From Streptomyces sp. Ru62 (lineage in GTDB: Bacteria > Actinomycetota > Actinomycetes > Streptomycetales > Streptomycetaceae), in assembly GCF_002920615.1 (NCBI RefSeq), contig NZ_PQSU01000014.1, positions 124,001 through 188,000 on the forward strand: a DNA stretch of 64,000 nucleotides, written 5' to 3'. The translations under genes were made by a program, and so were the position numbers. Of the stretch, positions 42,557 through 51,040 are shown in pieces. A model generated the notes under the pieces. It searched no databases and had not been told where the DNA came from. It saw nothing but the letters and a program-made list of their open reading frames with translations. Within the stretch, counting starts at the first letter, position 1. Every line of letters starts with the position of its first letter.

Positions 42557-43261
42557 ATGACGTCGATCAAGAACTCTGTCGCGCTGGTCACGGGCGGCAG
42601 CCGCGGTCTGGGCAAGGCGCTGGTGGAGGAGCTGTACGCGCGTGGCGCCGCCAAGGTGTACGCCACGGCCCGCGACCCGCGCAGCGTCACGCACCCCGAC
42701 GCCGTACCCCTCGCGCTGGAGGTCACCGACCCCGCGTCCGTCGCGGCAGCGGCGGCGCAGGCCCAGGACGTCACCGTCCTGATCAACAACGCCGGCATCT
42801 CGGTCGGCGCGCGCTCGTTCCTGGACGCCGCGGTGGAGGACGTACGCCGGGAGTTCGAGACCAACTTCTACGGACCGCTGCTGGTCACCCGTGCCCTCGC
42901 GCCGGTCATCGAGCGCAACGGCGGCGGCCACCTCCTCAACGTCCACTCCGTCCTCTCCTGGATCGGTATCGCCGGCTCGTACAGCGCGACCAAGGCGGCC
43001 CTGTGGTCGCAGACCAACTCGCTCCGCCTGGAGCTGGCTCCCCGGGGCATCGGAGTCACCGGCCTGCACGTCGGCTACGTCGACACCGACATGGCGGCAC
43101 ATGTGGACGGGCCCAAGTCCGCCCCGCGGGACGTCGCGGCCCTCGCCCTCGACGGCGTGGAGGCCGGGGCGTACGAGGTGCTGGCGGACGACATCAGCCG
43201 GCAGGTCAAGGCGGGCCTCTCCGGAGACCTGGCCGCGATGTACCCGCAGCTGTCGGCCTAG
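42557..43261 (+). CDS. SDR-family oxidoreductase
   Basis: 234 residues from ATG 42557 (GGAG 6 bases upstream). Cofactor loop TGGSRGLGKA, NNAGIS, catalytic Y-SAT-K (AGSYSATKAALW). The arrangement TARDPRSV after beta-2 suggests NADP preference. Substrate unknown. Tight operator control points to induction by a specific small molecule. Confidence 0.9.
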   Translation: MTSIKNSVALVTGGSRGLGKALVEELYARGAAKVYATARDPRSVTHPDAVPLALEVTDPASVAAAAAQAQDVTVLINNAGISVGARSFLDAAVEDVRREFETNFYGPLLVTRALAPVIERNGGGHLLNVHSVLSWIGIAGSYSATKAALWSQTNSLRLELAPRGIGVTGLHVGYVDTDMAAHVDGPKSAPRDVAALALDGVEAGAYEVLADDISRQVKAGLSGDLAAMYPQLSA

Positions 43262-43553
43262 CCGTACGGCCCCGAGCCGTCGGCCCCGAGCCGTCGGCCC
43301 CGCGCTGCCGCGACGGCCTCTCCACGCCTCGAATCCCCTGGCCGAGGACCCGCTTCCCCATCAGAACGGGGCCTGCGCGACCTCCTGGCCCGCGCCTGAC
43401 CGCCGCCGTCGCCCCCGCGCCTGACCGCCGCCGTCGCTCCCCGCCCCGGGCCGGCCCCGGGGCTCGGGTGATTGTCAGTGGGTGCCCTTACGGTGAGGAG
43501 CAGTCGAGGACCTGCTGGAACGGCCGCGGGTCCGTCTGGGGGAGGGGTGTGCC
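43262..43553. other. Intergenic region with short direct repeats
   Basis: 292 bp. Includes a 15-bp tandem (CCGAGCCGTCGGCCC, twice near 43270-43300) and a duplicated GCGCCTGACCGCCGCCGTCGC (about 43394 and 43418). No gene. Confidence 0.6.
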
Positions 43554-45005
43554 ATGTCCACGGCGTCCGCGGTGTCGACGACGTATCTGGAGCTGTCGCA
43601 GGAGGGCGACGGCGCCCACAAGTTCTACGAAGCCACCGTCGACGGACAGGTGGTGACGGTGCGGTACGGCAGGATCGGCGCGGTCGGACAGACGCAGACG
43701 ACGACGTTCCCGACCGCGGAGAAGGCCCGGGCCGCCGCCGCGAGGAAGGTGGGGGAGAAGGTCCGCAAGGGATACGCCCCGGCGGTCCGGGGACAGCGGG
43801 CGCCCCGCGCGGTGACCCGCCGCCAGGTGAGCTCCGCGCCGTCCACCGCCCGTGCCGTGGCCCCGGTGCTGTGGCGCTTCCGCACCGGCTCCGCCGCGTT
43901 CGGCATCCATGTCGACGACGACCACTGCTGGGTGGGCAACCAGGCCGGTGACGTCTACACCCTGGACCACCAGGGCGCCGTCCTGGCCCGGTTCAGCCTG
44001 CCCGACGGTGTGAAGTGCCTGGTCGCGGACGACTTCTGGATCTACGCCGGCTGCGACGACGGCAAGGTCTACGACCTGTCCTCCAAACTCCCCTTCGCCG
44101 CCTACGACATCGCCGCGGACGTCGACATCTTCTGGCTGGACATCCACGAGGGTGTCCTCGACGTCTCCGACCGGGACGGCCGGCTCACCGTCATCGACCA
44201 CGAGGACGAACACCAGTGGTCCCGCCGCAGCCAGGGCGAGCACGCCTGGATGGTCCGCGCCGACGACCGGGCCGTCTACCACGGCCACCACCGGGGCGTC
44301 ACCGCCTACGCCCCGGACGGCGGCGGCGAGCTGTGGCACACGCCCACGAAGGGCGGCGTGCTCTTCGGCTGGCAGGAACGGGACGCGGTGTACGCGGGCA
44401 CCGCGCACCGCGTGGTCCAGCGGCTGTCGAAGGACACCGGCGCCATCGAGGCGACGTACGCGTGCGACAGTGCGGTGTACTCGTGCGCCACCTCGCCCGG
44501 CGGCCGGTTCGTGTTCGCCGGGGACGCGGCCTCGTCCGTCTACTGCTTCGACCAGGACGGCACCCGCCTGTGGAAGCTCGGCACGGGCAGCGGCTCGGCA
44601 CTGTCGATGCAGTACCGCGACGAACGGCTGTACCTGGTCACCACCGACGGTTCGCTGGTGTGCGTCGACGCGAGCGAGGCAGCCGTCTCGGCGGCCCAGC
44701 AGGGCACGGTGCCGGTGGTGCGGGACGTCAAACTCGCCGCCGCCACGCCGACGTACGCCCCGGCCACGGCGGTCGCCGCGGTGGCCACGATCGCCCAGGC
44801 GCCCGCGGGCTCGGTGGTGGTCGAGTGCGTCCAGGAGAGCGGCCGACTGCGCGTGCACGTCGTCTCCGACGGTTACGACTCCTCCTGGAACGTCCAGTTC
44901 CCGCGCGCGATACGCGAACCCGGCGCACGGTACGTCGTGGACGCCCTGCACCCGGCGGCGGGCGGCTTCTACCGCGTCCGCGGCGACATCCGCCGCCTGC
45001 TCTGA
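43554..45005 (+). CDS. WGR-domain protein with beta-propeller
   Basis: 483 residues. An N-terminal WGR domain (about 8-85: YLELSQEGDGAHKFYEATV, VRYGRIGAVGQTQTTTFPT) as found in PARP and MolR-type proteins precedes a seven-bladed propeller-like repeat region (about 105-385), whose blades carry motifs such as VWVGNQAGDVYTLD-like, GRLTVIDHEDEHQW, YCFDQDGTRLWKL. A small C-terminal beta domain follows (VVECVQESGRLRVHVVSDG). WGR modules bind nucleic acid or mediate DNA-damage signalling; the propeller suggests a scaffold. Cytoplasmic. GGGGGAGGGG lies upstream of the ATG. Confidence 0.85.
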   Translation: MSTASAVSTTYLELSQEGDGAHKFYEATVDGQVVTVRYGRIGAVGQTQTTTFPTAEKARAAAARKVGEKVRKGYAPAVRGQRAPRAVTRRQVSSAPSTARAVAPVLWRFRTGSAAFGIHVDDDHCWVGNQAGDVYTLDHQGAVLARFSLPDGVKCLVADDFWIYAGCDDGKVYDLSSKLPFAAYDIAADVDIFWLDIHEGVLDVSDRDGRLTVIDHEDEHQWSRRSQGEHAWMVRADDRAVYHGHHRGVTAYAPDGGGELWHTPTKGGVLFGWQERDAVYAGTAHRVVQRLSKDTGAIEATYACDSAVYSCATSPGGRFVFAGDAASSVYCFDQDGTRLWKLGTGSGSALSMQYRDERLYLVTTDGSLVCVDASEAAVSAAQQGTVPVVRDVKLAAATPTYAPATAVAAVATIAQAPAGSVVVECVQESGRLRVHVVSDGYDSSWNVQFPRAIREPGARYVVDALHPAAGGFYRVRGDIRRLL

Positions 45006-45064
45006 CACCGCGTCACGGCACCGCGCCGAGCGGGAGACAGCGCACCGGGGGCTCGTCGACGCCC

Positions 45065-45215
45065 CCCGGTCACCCGGCGTTCCCGGCCTCAGCGGCGCCC
45101 ATGGTCGCCCCGGCTCGCCCGGCGCCCCCGGCCTCCCCGGCTGACCCGGCGCCCCGGCCTTCCCCGGCTCACCCGGCCTCCCCGGCTCACCCGGCGCCGC
45201 CGGCTTCACCCGGTA
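45065..45215. repeat. 9-bp-based repeat reading as Gly-X-Y on the minus strand
   Basis: Alternating CCCGGC and CCCCGGC blocks translate on the minus strand to GEPGRPGEPGKAGAPGQ and similar collagen-like triplets, continuing the frame after the broken S51 peptidase (YRVKP). No intact gene uses it now. Confidence 0.6.
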
Positions 45216-45600
45216 CAGCCATGCCCCGGCCTCCGCGTCACCGCCTCCGTCAGGCGTCCGTCCGTGAACAGGGCTCCCGCCGTCCTCCAGCGCCCAGCCG
45301 GCGGGCAGCGCTCCCTCGGCGACGGCTTGCCGGTAGGGAGGCGGCGGCCCGGTTCGCTGCCGTGGTGCGGGCACACGGAACCCGGCAGCAGGCCCAGCCC
45401 GTCCCGCAGGGAGGCGAGCGGACCGAAGGAGTCGGTGTGCGAGGCGTCGGCCCAGCAGTTGGCGCCGGCGCTGATCCCGCACAGCAGCGTCCCCCGGTCG
45501 CAGGACTCCCGCAGCAGCCGGTTCACCCCGTGCACGCGCCAGACGGCCGCCATGTTCGCGGGTGTTGCCGCCGCCGACGTAGATCACGTCCTGGGCCCCG
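45206..45600 (-). pseudogene. Peptidase S51 (PepE/cyanophycinase type), truncated with several frameshifts
   Basis: Family pieces appear in alternating frames: VIYVGGGNT, then MAAVWRVHGVNRLLRESCDRG and the nucleophile segment LLCGISAGANCWADA, then LPYRQAVAEGALPAGWALEDG in the first frame, then ALFTDGRLTEAVTRRPG, then YRVKP. At 45555-45565 the run CACCCGCGAAC has one C more than NTAN would need. The N-terminal third is absent, cut at the glpD stop. At least four shifts exclude expression of a working serine peptidase. Confidence 0.75.
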
Positions 45601-47181
45601 TCAGGGGTGCACCGGCGCCGCCCTGCCGAGGAGGTCCCGGGCCGTGGGGAGTGCCTGGGCGCGGTCCTGAGGGACCACGCCGATGCGGGTGCGGCGGTCC
45701 AGGAGGTCGGACTCGTCCAGGGCGCCTTCGTGCCGTACCGCCCAGAGCAGTTCGGCGCGGGTGACCGGGTGGCCGGGGAGCACCGGCTCGGCCAGGGCGG
45801 GGTCCTGGGCGGCGAGGGCGTGGACCGCCACGGCCTCGGTGCCGTAGCGGCGGACCAGGCGGCGCGGTGCCGGCAGTGCGCGCAGGCGTTCGGGTGCGGC
45901 GGCGCCGGTCAGGGGCAGGGCGGCCGTGGGGGAGGGGGCGGCGCGCAGGCCCCGGGCCGCGGCCGCCGCGTCCACGGCGTCCTGCGCCATCCGCCGGTAG
46001 GTGGTGAGCTTGCCGCCGACGACCGTGGTGACACCGTCGGGCGAGGTCAGCACCGCGTGCCGGCGGGAGATGTCGGACGTACGGGGCGCACCCTCGGGGT
46101 CCTCGTGGGCGGAGGTGTCCAGCAGCGGGCGCAGTCCGGCGAAGGCACCGACGACCTCGTCCCGGGAGACGGGGGTGTCGAGGGCCGAGCCGAGCACGTC
46201 CAAGAGGAAGCCGATGTCGGTCTCGGGGACCTCCGGCACGTCCGGGATCCCGCCGTCGACCGGTTCGTCGGTGAGGCCGACGTAGACCCGGCCGTCCCCT
46301 TGGGGCAGGACCAGTACGAAGCGGTTGGTCTCCCCGGGGATCGGGATGTGCAGCCCGGCCGGCAGCGCGCCGAGCCGTTCCGAGCGCAGGACGAGGTGCG
46401 TGCCGCGGGAGGGCCGGATCCGGATGCCGTCGGTGAGGGAGCCCGCCCACACCCCGGTGGCGTTGATCACGGCGCGGGCCCTGATCTCGCCCTCCTCGCC
46501 GGTGAGTTCGTCGCGGATCCGGGCGCCCGCCCCGGTGAGCTCCAGGGCCCGCACCCGGGTCAGCACCCGAGCGCCGTGGGCGGCGGCCGTCCGGGTCAGG
46601 GCGGTCACCAGACGGGCGTCGTCGGTCACCTTGCCGTCCCAGGACAGCAGCCCGCCGCGCAGCCCGGCCGCGCGGACGGAGGGGGCGAGGTGCCGGGCCT
46701 CCGTCGCCGAGAGCCGGCGGGGCGCGGGCAGCACCTGCCGCGGGGTCCGGGCGGCCAGCCGCAGCATGTCCCCGGCCCGGAGCCCGGCCCAGGCCAGCGA
46801 GGCCTGGGCCCGGGACACCAGCGGGGTCAGCGGCAGCACGAACGGCTGGGCCGCCACCAGGTGCGGGGCCGTACGGGTCATCAGCACCCCGCGCTCGACC
46901 GCGCTCTCGTGGGCGACGTCGAACTGCGCGGAGGCCAGGTAGCGCAACCCGCCGTGGATGAGCTTGGAACTCCAGCGGGAGGTCCCGAAGGCCAGGTCAT
47001 GGGCGTCCACCGCGACGACGTCCAGCCCGCGGGCCGCCGCGTCCAGCGCGGCTCCGGCGCCCGTGGCGCCCAGCCCGACGACCAGGACGTCGACGGTCCG
47101 GCCGTCCGCGGCCTCGGCCAGTTCCCGGCCGCGCCGGTGTGCGTTCAGGGACGAGCCGGGCGCGGCCTCGGTGTGGCTCAT
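45601..47181 (-). CDS. glpD: FAD-dependent glycerol-3-phosphate dehydrogenase
   Basis: 526 residues. N-terminal FAD loop VVGLGATGAGAALDAAARGL, then the GlpD signature SSKLIHGGLRYL and C-terminal DAO domain (TVVGGKLTTYRRMAQDAVD). It oxidises glycerol-3-phosphate to dihydroxyacetone phosphate at the membrane. ATG 47181 overlaps the tetR stop (ATGA), so expression is tied to that regulator. Divergent neighbours encode an alkyl-DHAP-synthase-like enzyme and a lipid kinase, suggesting lipid rather than only catabolic use of DHAP. Confidence 0.92.
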   Translation of the reverse strand: MSHTEAAPGSSLNAHRRGRELAEAADGRTVDVLVVGLGATGAGAALDAAARGLDVVAVDAHDLAFGTSRWSSKLIHGGLRYLASAQFDVAHESAVERGVLMTRTAPHLVAAQPFVLPLTPLVSRAQASLAWAGLRAGDMLRLAARTPRQVLPAPRRLSATEARHLAPSVRAAGLRGGLLSWDGKVTDDARLVTALTRTAAAHGARVLTRVRALELTGAGARIRDELTGEEGEIRARAVINATGVWAGSLTDGIRIRPSRGTHLVLRSERLGALPAGLHIPIPGETNRFVLVLPQGDGRVYVGLTDEPVDGGIPDVPEVPETDIGFLLDVLGSALDTPVSRDEVVGAFAGLRPLLDTSAHEDPEGAPRTSDISRRHAVLTSPDGVTTVVGGKLTTYRRMAQDAVDAAAAARGLRAAPSPTAALPLTGAAAPERLRALPAPRRLVRRYGTEAVAVHALAAQDPALAEPVLPGHPVTRAELLWAVRHEGALDESDLLDRRTRIGVVPQDRAQALPTARDLLGRAAPVHP

Positions 47182-47789
47182 GGCGTCAGGGTCCTCTCCA
47201 GGAGGGTGCGCAGCTCACCGAGGAGCGCGGCGGAGTCCAGCTCCGGATCGTCCTCGTCGGTCATCGTGCGCAGGGACAGGGCGAAGGACTGCACGGTCAA
47301 CAGCAGGACGCGCGCCTGCCGTTCGGTGTGGCCGGGCCGTACGGACCCGTCCGCGTGGCCCTCGCGCAGCGCGTCGGCCAGCAGCGCCAGCAGCGCCTCC
47401 TGGCTCGCGCCGCGCCGGTCGAGCACGTAGGGGAGGAGCAGTTCGGGATCGACGTCGACGATCTTGCGGAAGAGGGGGTGCGCGCGGAACGCCTCGACCC
47501 CGGCCACCAGTCCGTCCACGATCCGGGTGCGCGTGGCCGTGCCGGGCGCGGGCTCCGGTATGGCCCGGGTGGCCACGTCGATCCACTCCCGGGTCATCAG
47601 ATCGCCCACCAGGCTGCGCAGGTCCGGCCAGCGCCGGTACAGCGTCATCCGGGAGACGCCGGCGCGGCGGGCCACGTCGGCGAGCGTGGTGCGCCGTACG
47701 CCGACGGCCAGCACACAGTCGCGTACCGCGTCGAGCACGTGATCGTTGTCCGAGCCGTTGCCCGAACCGTTGTGACGAATGGGCGTCAT
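47178..47789 (-). CDS. TetR-family regulator, apparently leaderless
   Basis: 203 residues. Helix-turn-helix TTLADVARRAGVSRMTLYRRW; helical ligand domain behind it. The first base of ATG 47789 lies 7 bases from a -10-like TACACT (47802-47797), with no ribosome site between, so the mRNA is probably leaderless. The imperfect palindrome at 47790-47804 overlaps this promoter and should mediate autorepression. Coupled to glpD and divergent from the AGPS-like gene, it likely controls both directions. Confidence 0.85.
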   Translation of the reverse strand: MTPIRHNGSGNGSDNDHVLDAVRDCVLAVGVRRTTLADVARRAGVSRMTLYRRWPDLRSLVGDLMTREWIDVATRAIPEPAPGTATRTRIVDGLVAGVEAFRAHPLFRKIVDVDPELLLPYVLDRRGASQEALLALLADALREGHADGSVRPGHTERQARVLLLTVQSFALSLRTMTDEDDPELDSAALLGELRTLLERTLTP

Positions 47790-47804
47790 GTGTCACAGTG
47801 TAAC
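47790..47804. promoter_or_regulatory. Imperfect palindrome at the tetR start
   Basis: GTTACACTGTGACAC on the minus strand: the core CAC-T-GTG and outer GT/AC match; it contains the presumed -10 (TACACT). Candidate TetR operator for autoregulation. Confidence 0.45.
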
Positions 47805-47906
47805 GCCCCGGGGCCCGGGCGGAAGCGGCCAGGCCCCGCAGGCGGCGCCGAGCCGCACGGACCGAGCACCCCGACCAGCACACCCACCTGTGAGGACGAC
47901 CGTTCA

Positions 47907-49500
47907 ATGGACATGCTGTGGAACGGCTGGGGCGACCCGGCCAAGGCGGCGCCACTGCCCGACTCGGTGACCGGGCTGCTGCGCGACCTGCTCGGCGTCA
48001 AGCCGCGCAGCACGCCCGCGCTCGGCCTGGAGGACATCCGCCTGCCCGCCCCCACCGCGGACCCGGCCGCCCTGAAGGCGCTCGCCGCGGCCGTCGGCGG
48101 AGAGGAGCACGTCCGCACCGACCCGGAGAGCCGCGTCCGGCACACCCGCGGCAAGTCCACCCCGGACCTGCTGCGCATCCGCGCGGGCGACCTCGCCGAC
48201 GTCCCGCAGGCCGTCGTCCTGCCCGCCGGCCACGACCAGGTGCTCGCGGTGCTGCGCGCCTGTGCCGCGCACGGCCTGGCCGTCGTACCCTTCGGCGGCG
48301 GCACCTCGGTGGTGGGCGGACTCGCCCCGCAGCGCAGCGCGTTCGTCGCCCTGGACCTGCGCCGCATGAACGGCCTGCTCGACCTGGACCCCGTCTCGCG
48401 CACCGCCGTCCTCCAGCCCGGCCTGCGCGCACCGGAGGCCGAGGCCCTGCTCGCCGGGCACGGCTTCACCCTCGGCCACTTCCCGCAGTCCTTCGAGTGG
48501 GCCACCATCGGCGGCTTCGCGGCGGCCCGCTCCAGCGGACAGGCGTCCGCCGGATACGGCCGCTTCGACGAGATGGTGCTCGGCCTCACCCTCGCCACCC
48601 CCGAGGGGACCATCGAGACCGGCCGCGCCCCCCGCTCCGCCGCCGGCCCCGACCTGCGCCAGCTGATCCTCGGCTCCGAGGGCGCCTTCGGCGTCATCAC
48701 CTCCGTCACCGTACGGATCCGCCCCCTGCCCGAGACGCGGGTGTACGAGGGCTGGCGGTTCCGCTCCTTCCAGGAGGGCGCCACCGCACTGCGTCGGCTC
48801 GCCCAGGACGGACCCCGGCCGACCGTGCTGCGCCTGTCCGACGAGACCGAGACGCTCGTCGGCCTCGCCCAGCCCGAGGCCATCGGCGCCGGCCTGGCGC
48901 GGAGCGACGCCGGGTGCCTGGCGATCACGGGATACGAGGGGACGGCCGAGGACACCGCGCACCGCCGCGAACGGGCGGCGGCCGTCCTGACGGACTGCGG
49001 CGGCACCCCGGCCGGCGCCGAACCCGGCGAACGCTGGGCGCACGGCCGCTACTCCGCGCCCTATCTGCGCGACGCCCTGCTCGACGTCGGCGCCTTCGCC
49101 GAGACGCTGGAGACCGCGGCCTTCTGGTCCCGCGTCCCCGACCTCTACACGGCCGTCCGTACGGCGCTCACCGACACCCTCACCCGGGCCGGCACCCCGC
49201 CCCTGGTGATGTGTCACATCTCCCACGTCTACGAGAACGGCGCCTCGCTGTACTTCACCGTCGTCAGTGCCCAGGGCGAGGACCCGGTGGCCCACTGGGC
49301 GCCCGCCAAGCACGCGGCCAACGAGGCCGTGCTCGCCGCCGGCGGCACCATCTCACACCACCACGGGGTCGGCACCGACCACCGCGACTGGTACGTCCGC
49401 GAGGCCGGCCCGCTCGGCGTCTCGGCCCTGCGCGCCGTCAAACGCCGCCTGGACCCCCGAGGGGCTCCTCAACCCCGGCGTCCTGCTGCCCACCGACTGA
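47907..49500 (+). CDS. FAD-linked oxidase, alkyl-DHAP-synthase (AGPS) type, frameshifted near the C-terminus
   Basis: About 530 residues from ATG 47907. The FAD_binding_4 domain has VVPFGGGTSVVGGL and WATIGGFAAARSSGQAS; the C-terminal part has ISHHHGVGTDHRDWYV, the His triplet of alkyl-DHAP synthases. After RRLDP the sequence CCCCC at 49454-49458 shifts frame; removing one C restores the family ending GLLNPGVLLPTD and a TGA at 49500. As written, translation would run on to 50207 over the next gene. Either a sequencing error or a real mutation that replaces the last dozen or so residues. Predicted role: ether-lipid synthesis from acyl-DHAP. Confidence 0.8.
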
Positions 49501-49537
49501 CCCACCCGATCCGACCGCCTGCTCCGGAGGCCCACCG

Positions 49538-50419
49538 ATGCGCCAGTTCACCGCCGTCGTCAACCCCACCGCGGGCGGCTCCACCGGGGCGGCGACCCTG
49601 CTCCGGCTGGCCCGGCTGCTCCGCGAGGCCGGGGCGGAACTGGAGACGGAGTACAGCCACAGCCTCGCCCACGCCCAGGACATCGCCCGCGCGGCCGGTG
49701 AGCGCGGCCGGATCGTCCTGGCCGTGGGCGGTGACGGCATGGCGGGCGGCATCGGCGGCGCGCTCAGCGGCACCGGCACCGTCCTGGGTCTCGTACCGGC
49801 CGGACGCGGCAACGACTTCGCCCGCGCGCTCGGCCTGCCCGCCGACCCGGCCGCGCTCGCCGGCGTCCTGCTGCACTCCGAGCCCCGGCCCGTCGACACG
49901 ATCGAGGTGGAGTCGGCCGTCCACCCGCGCACGGTGGTGCTGGGCAGCGTGTACGCCGGCGTCGACGCGGAGGCCAACCGGCACGCCAACAACGCCCGGC
50001 TGCTGCGCGGCGCCGCCTCCTACTACGCGGGCGGCCTGCGCGCCGTCACCACCTGGCGACCGGCCGAGTACCGCGTCACCGTCGACGGCGAGGAACACAC
50101 CCACCGCGGCTACACCGTCGTCGCGGCCAACTCCCCCTACTACGGCTCCGGCCGGCTCGTCGCGCCCGGTGCGCGCGTCGACGACGGCCTGCTGGACGTC
50201 GTGCTGATCCGCGAGGCCCCGCGCCGGCTGTTCTTCGCCCTGATGAACGAGCTCAAGTCGGGCGCCCACGTCCACCGCCCGCAGGTGCGCGTCCTGCGGG
50301 GGAGGGAACTGCGCATCGAGGCGACCCGGCCCGTCCCCTACGGCGCCGACGGCGAGGTGGAGGCCACCCTGCCGGTCACCCTGCGGGTAAGGCCCGGGGA
50401 CCTGCCTGTGCTGTACTGA
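49538..50419 (+). CDS. Diacylglycerol kinase-like lipid kinase (DAGK_cat)
   Basis: 293 residues. NPTAGGSTGAATLL phosphate loop, VLAVGGDGMAGGIGGAL (GGDG nucleotide motif), VPAGRGNDFARALGL, and the C-terminal GRLVAPGARVDDGLLDVVLI. It phosphorylates diacylglycerol or a related lipid at the membrane face. 37 bp after the AGPS-like gene with GGAGG before its ATG, so one transcript is likely; the pair fits glycerolipid or ether-lipid assembly. Confidence 0.9.
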   Translation: MRQFTAVVNPTAGGSTGAATLLRLARLLREAGAELETEYSHSLAHAQDIARAAGERGRIVLAVGGDGMAGGIGGALSGTGTVLGLVPAGRGNDFARALGLPADPAALAGVLLHSEPRPVDTIEVESAVHPRTVVLGSVYAGVDAEANRHANNARLLRGAASYYAGGLRAVTTWRPAEYRVTVDGEEHTHRGYTVVAANSPYYGSGRLVAPGARVDDGLLDVVLIREAPRRLFFALMNELKSGAHVHRPQVRVLRGRELRIEATRPVPYGADGEVEATLPVTLRVRPGDLPVLY

Positions 50420-50482
50420 CGCCCACGACGCATCAGCCGCGCACCCCTGGGTAAGGAAGGAGTGCCTGGGGAGGGGAGCCGT

Positions 50483-50851
50483 ATGTCGCTGGAGCAGGCC
50501 GAGGGTGTGGTGCGGGCGGTCGTCGTGTACGACGGGCGGCTGCTGCTGGTGCCGGACGCGGACGGCTGGACACTGCCCTCGGGCACCCCGGAACCGGCCG
50601 AGACCGCGCAGGCCACGGCGGCGCGGATCGTCTACGAGCTCACCGGTTACCTGGTCGACGGCACCGAGCCGCTGGAGCCCCGCGAAACGGCGGGGGAGAC
50701 GGCCGTGGTCTGCCAGTTGCTGAGCGAGTCACCGTCGGACGGGGGCCGCTTCTCACCGGAGCAGGTGCGCTGGGCCCCGATGGAGGAGACCGCCGGCACA
50801 CCGTTGCCGGAGAACGTGCGCACGTACCTGCGGGGGCACACGCCCGTGTGA
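50483..50851 (+). CDS. Degenerate Nudix-fold protein
   Basis: 122 residues from ATG 50483 (GAGGGGAG upstream). The opening VVRAVVVYDGRLLLVPDADGWTLPSGTPEP matches a Nudix hydrolase, but the Nudix box is degraded: after G-x5-E the expected RExxEE is ARIVYELTGY. It is unlikely to hydrolyse nucleoside diphosphates and may bind ligand only. It lies 63 bp after the lipid kinase on the same strand. Confidence 0.7.
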   Translation: MSLEQAEGVVRAVVVYDGRLLLVPDADGWTLPSGTPEPAETAQATAARIVYELTGYLVDGTEPLEPRETAGETAVVCQLLSESPSDGGRFSPEQVRWAPMEETAGTPLPENVRTYLRGHTPV

Positions 50852-51040
50852 GCCCCGCCGATCACTCAGGGTGTCCCGGGCCCGTCACGCGGTGTGCCCC
50901 CGGCTCCCGGTACGTACGGGCAGGCCGATTTCCCTCCGTTCCTTTGCGGTTGCGTGGCCATCCCCACGGGGGTTCAGTGAGTAGGGGCCATTTTGCGCCC
51001 TTTTTCCGGTTGCTGCTTCCCGTCCGTACCAGGAGCTGCC

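Noticed and set aside
43488..45587. Minus-strand open frame of 699 codons with collagen-like triplets
   Set aside because: It lies mostly antisense to the WGR gene. Only its first part carries S51 peptidase pieces, and those alternate with another frame, so it is not one gene.
47139..50207. Single plus-strand frame of 1022 codons joining the AGPS-like protein to the lipid kinase region
   Set aside because: It begins opposite glpD and tetR, and beyond 49458 it reads the lipid kinase gene out of frame; the fusion is produced by one extra C.
50852..51040. Heat-shock operator (HAIR or ClgR box) upstream of clpC
   Set aside because: I looked for CTTGAGT-N7-ACTCAAG and GTTCGC-N5-GCG patterns and found neither.
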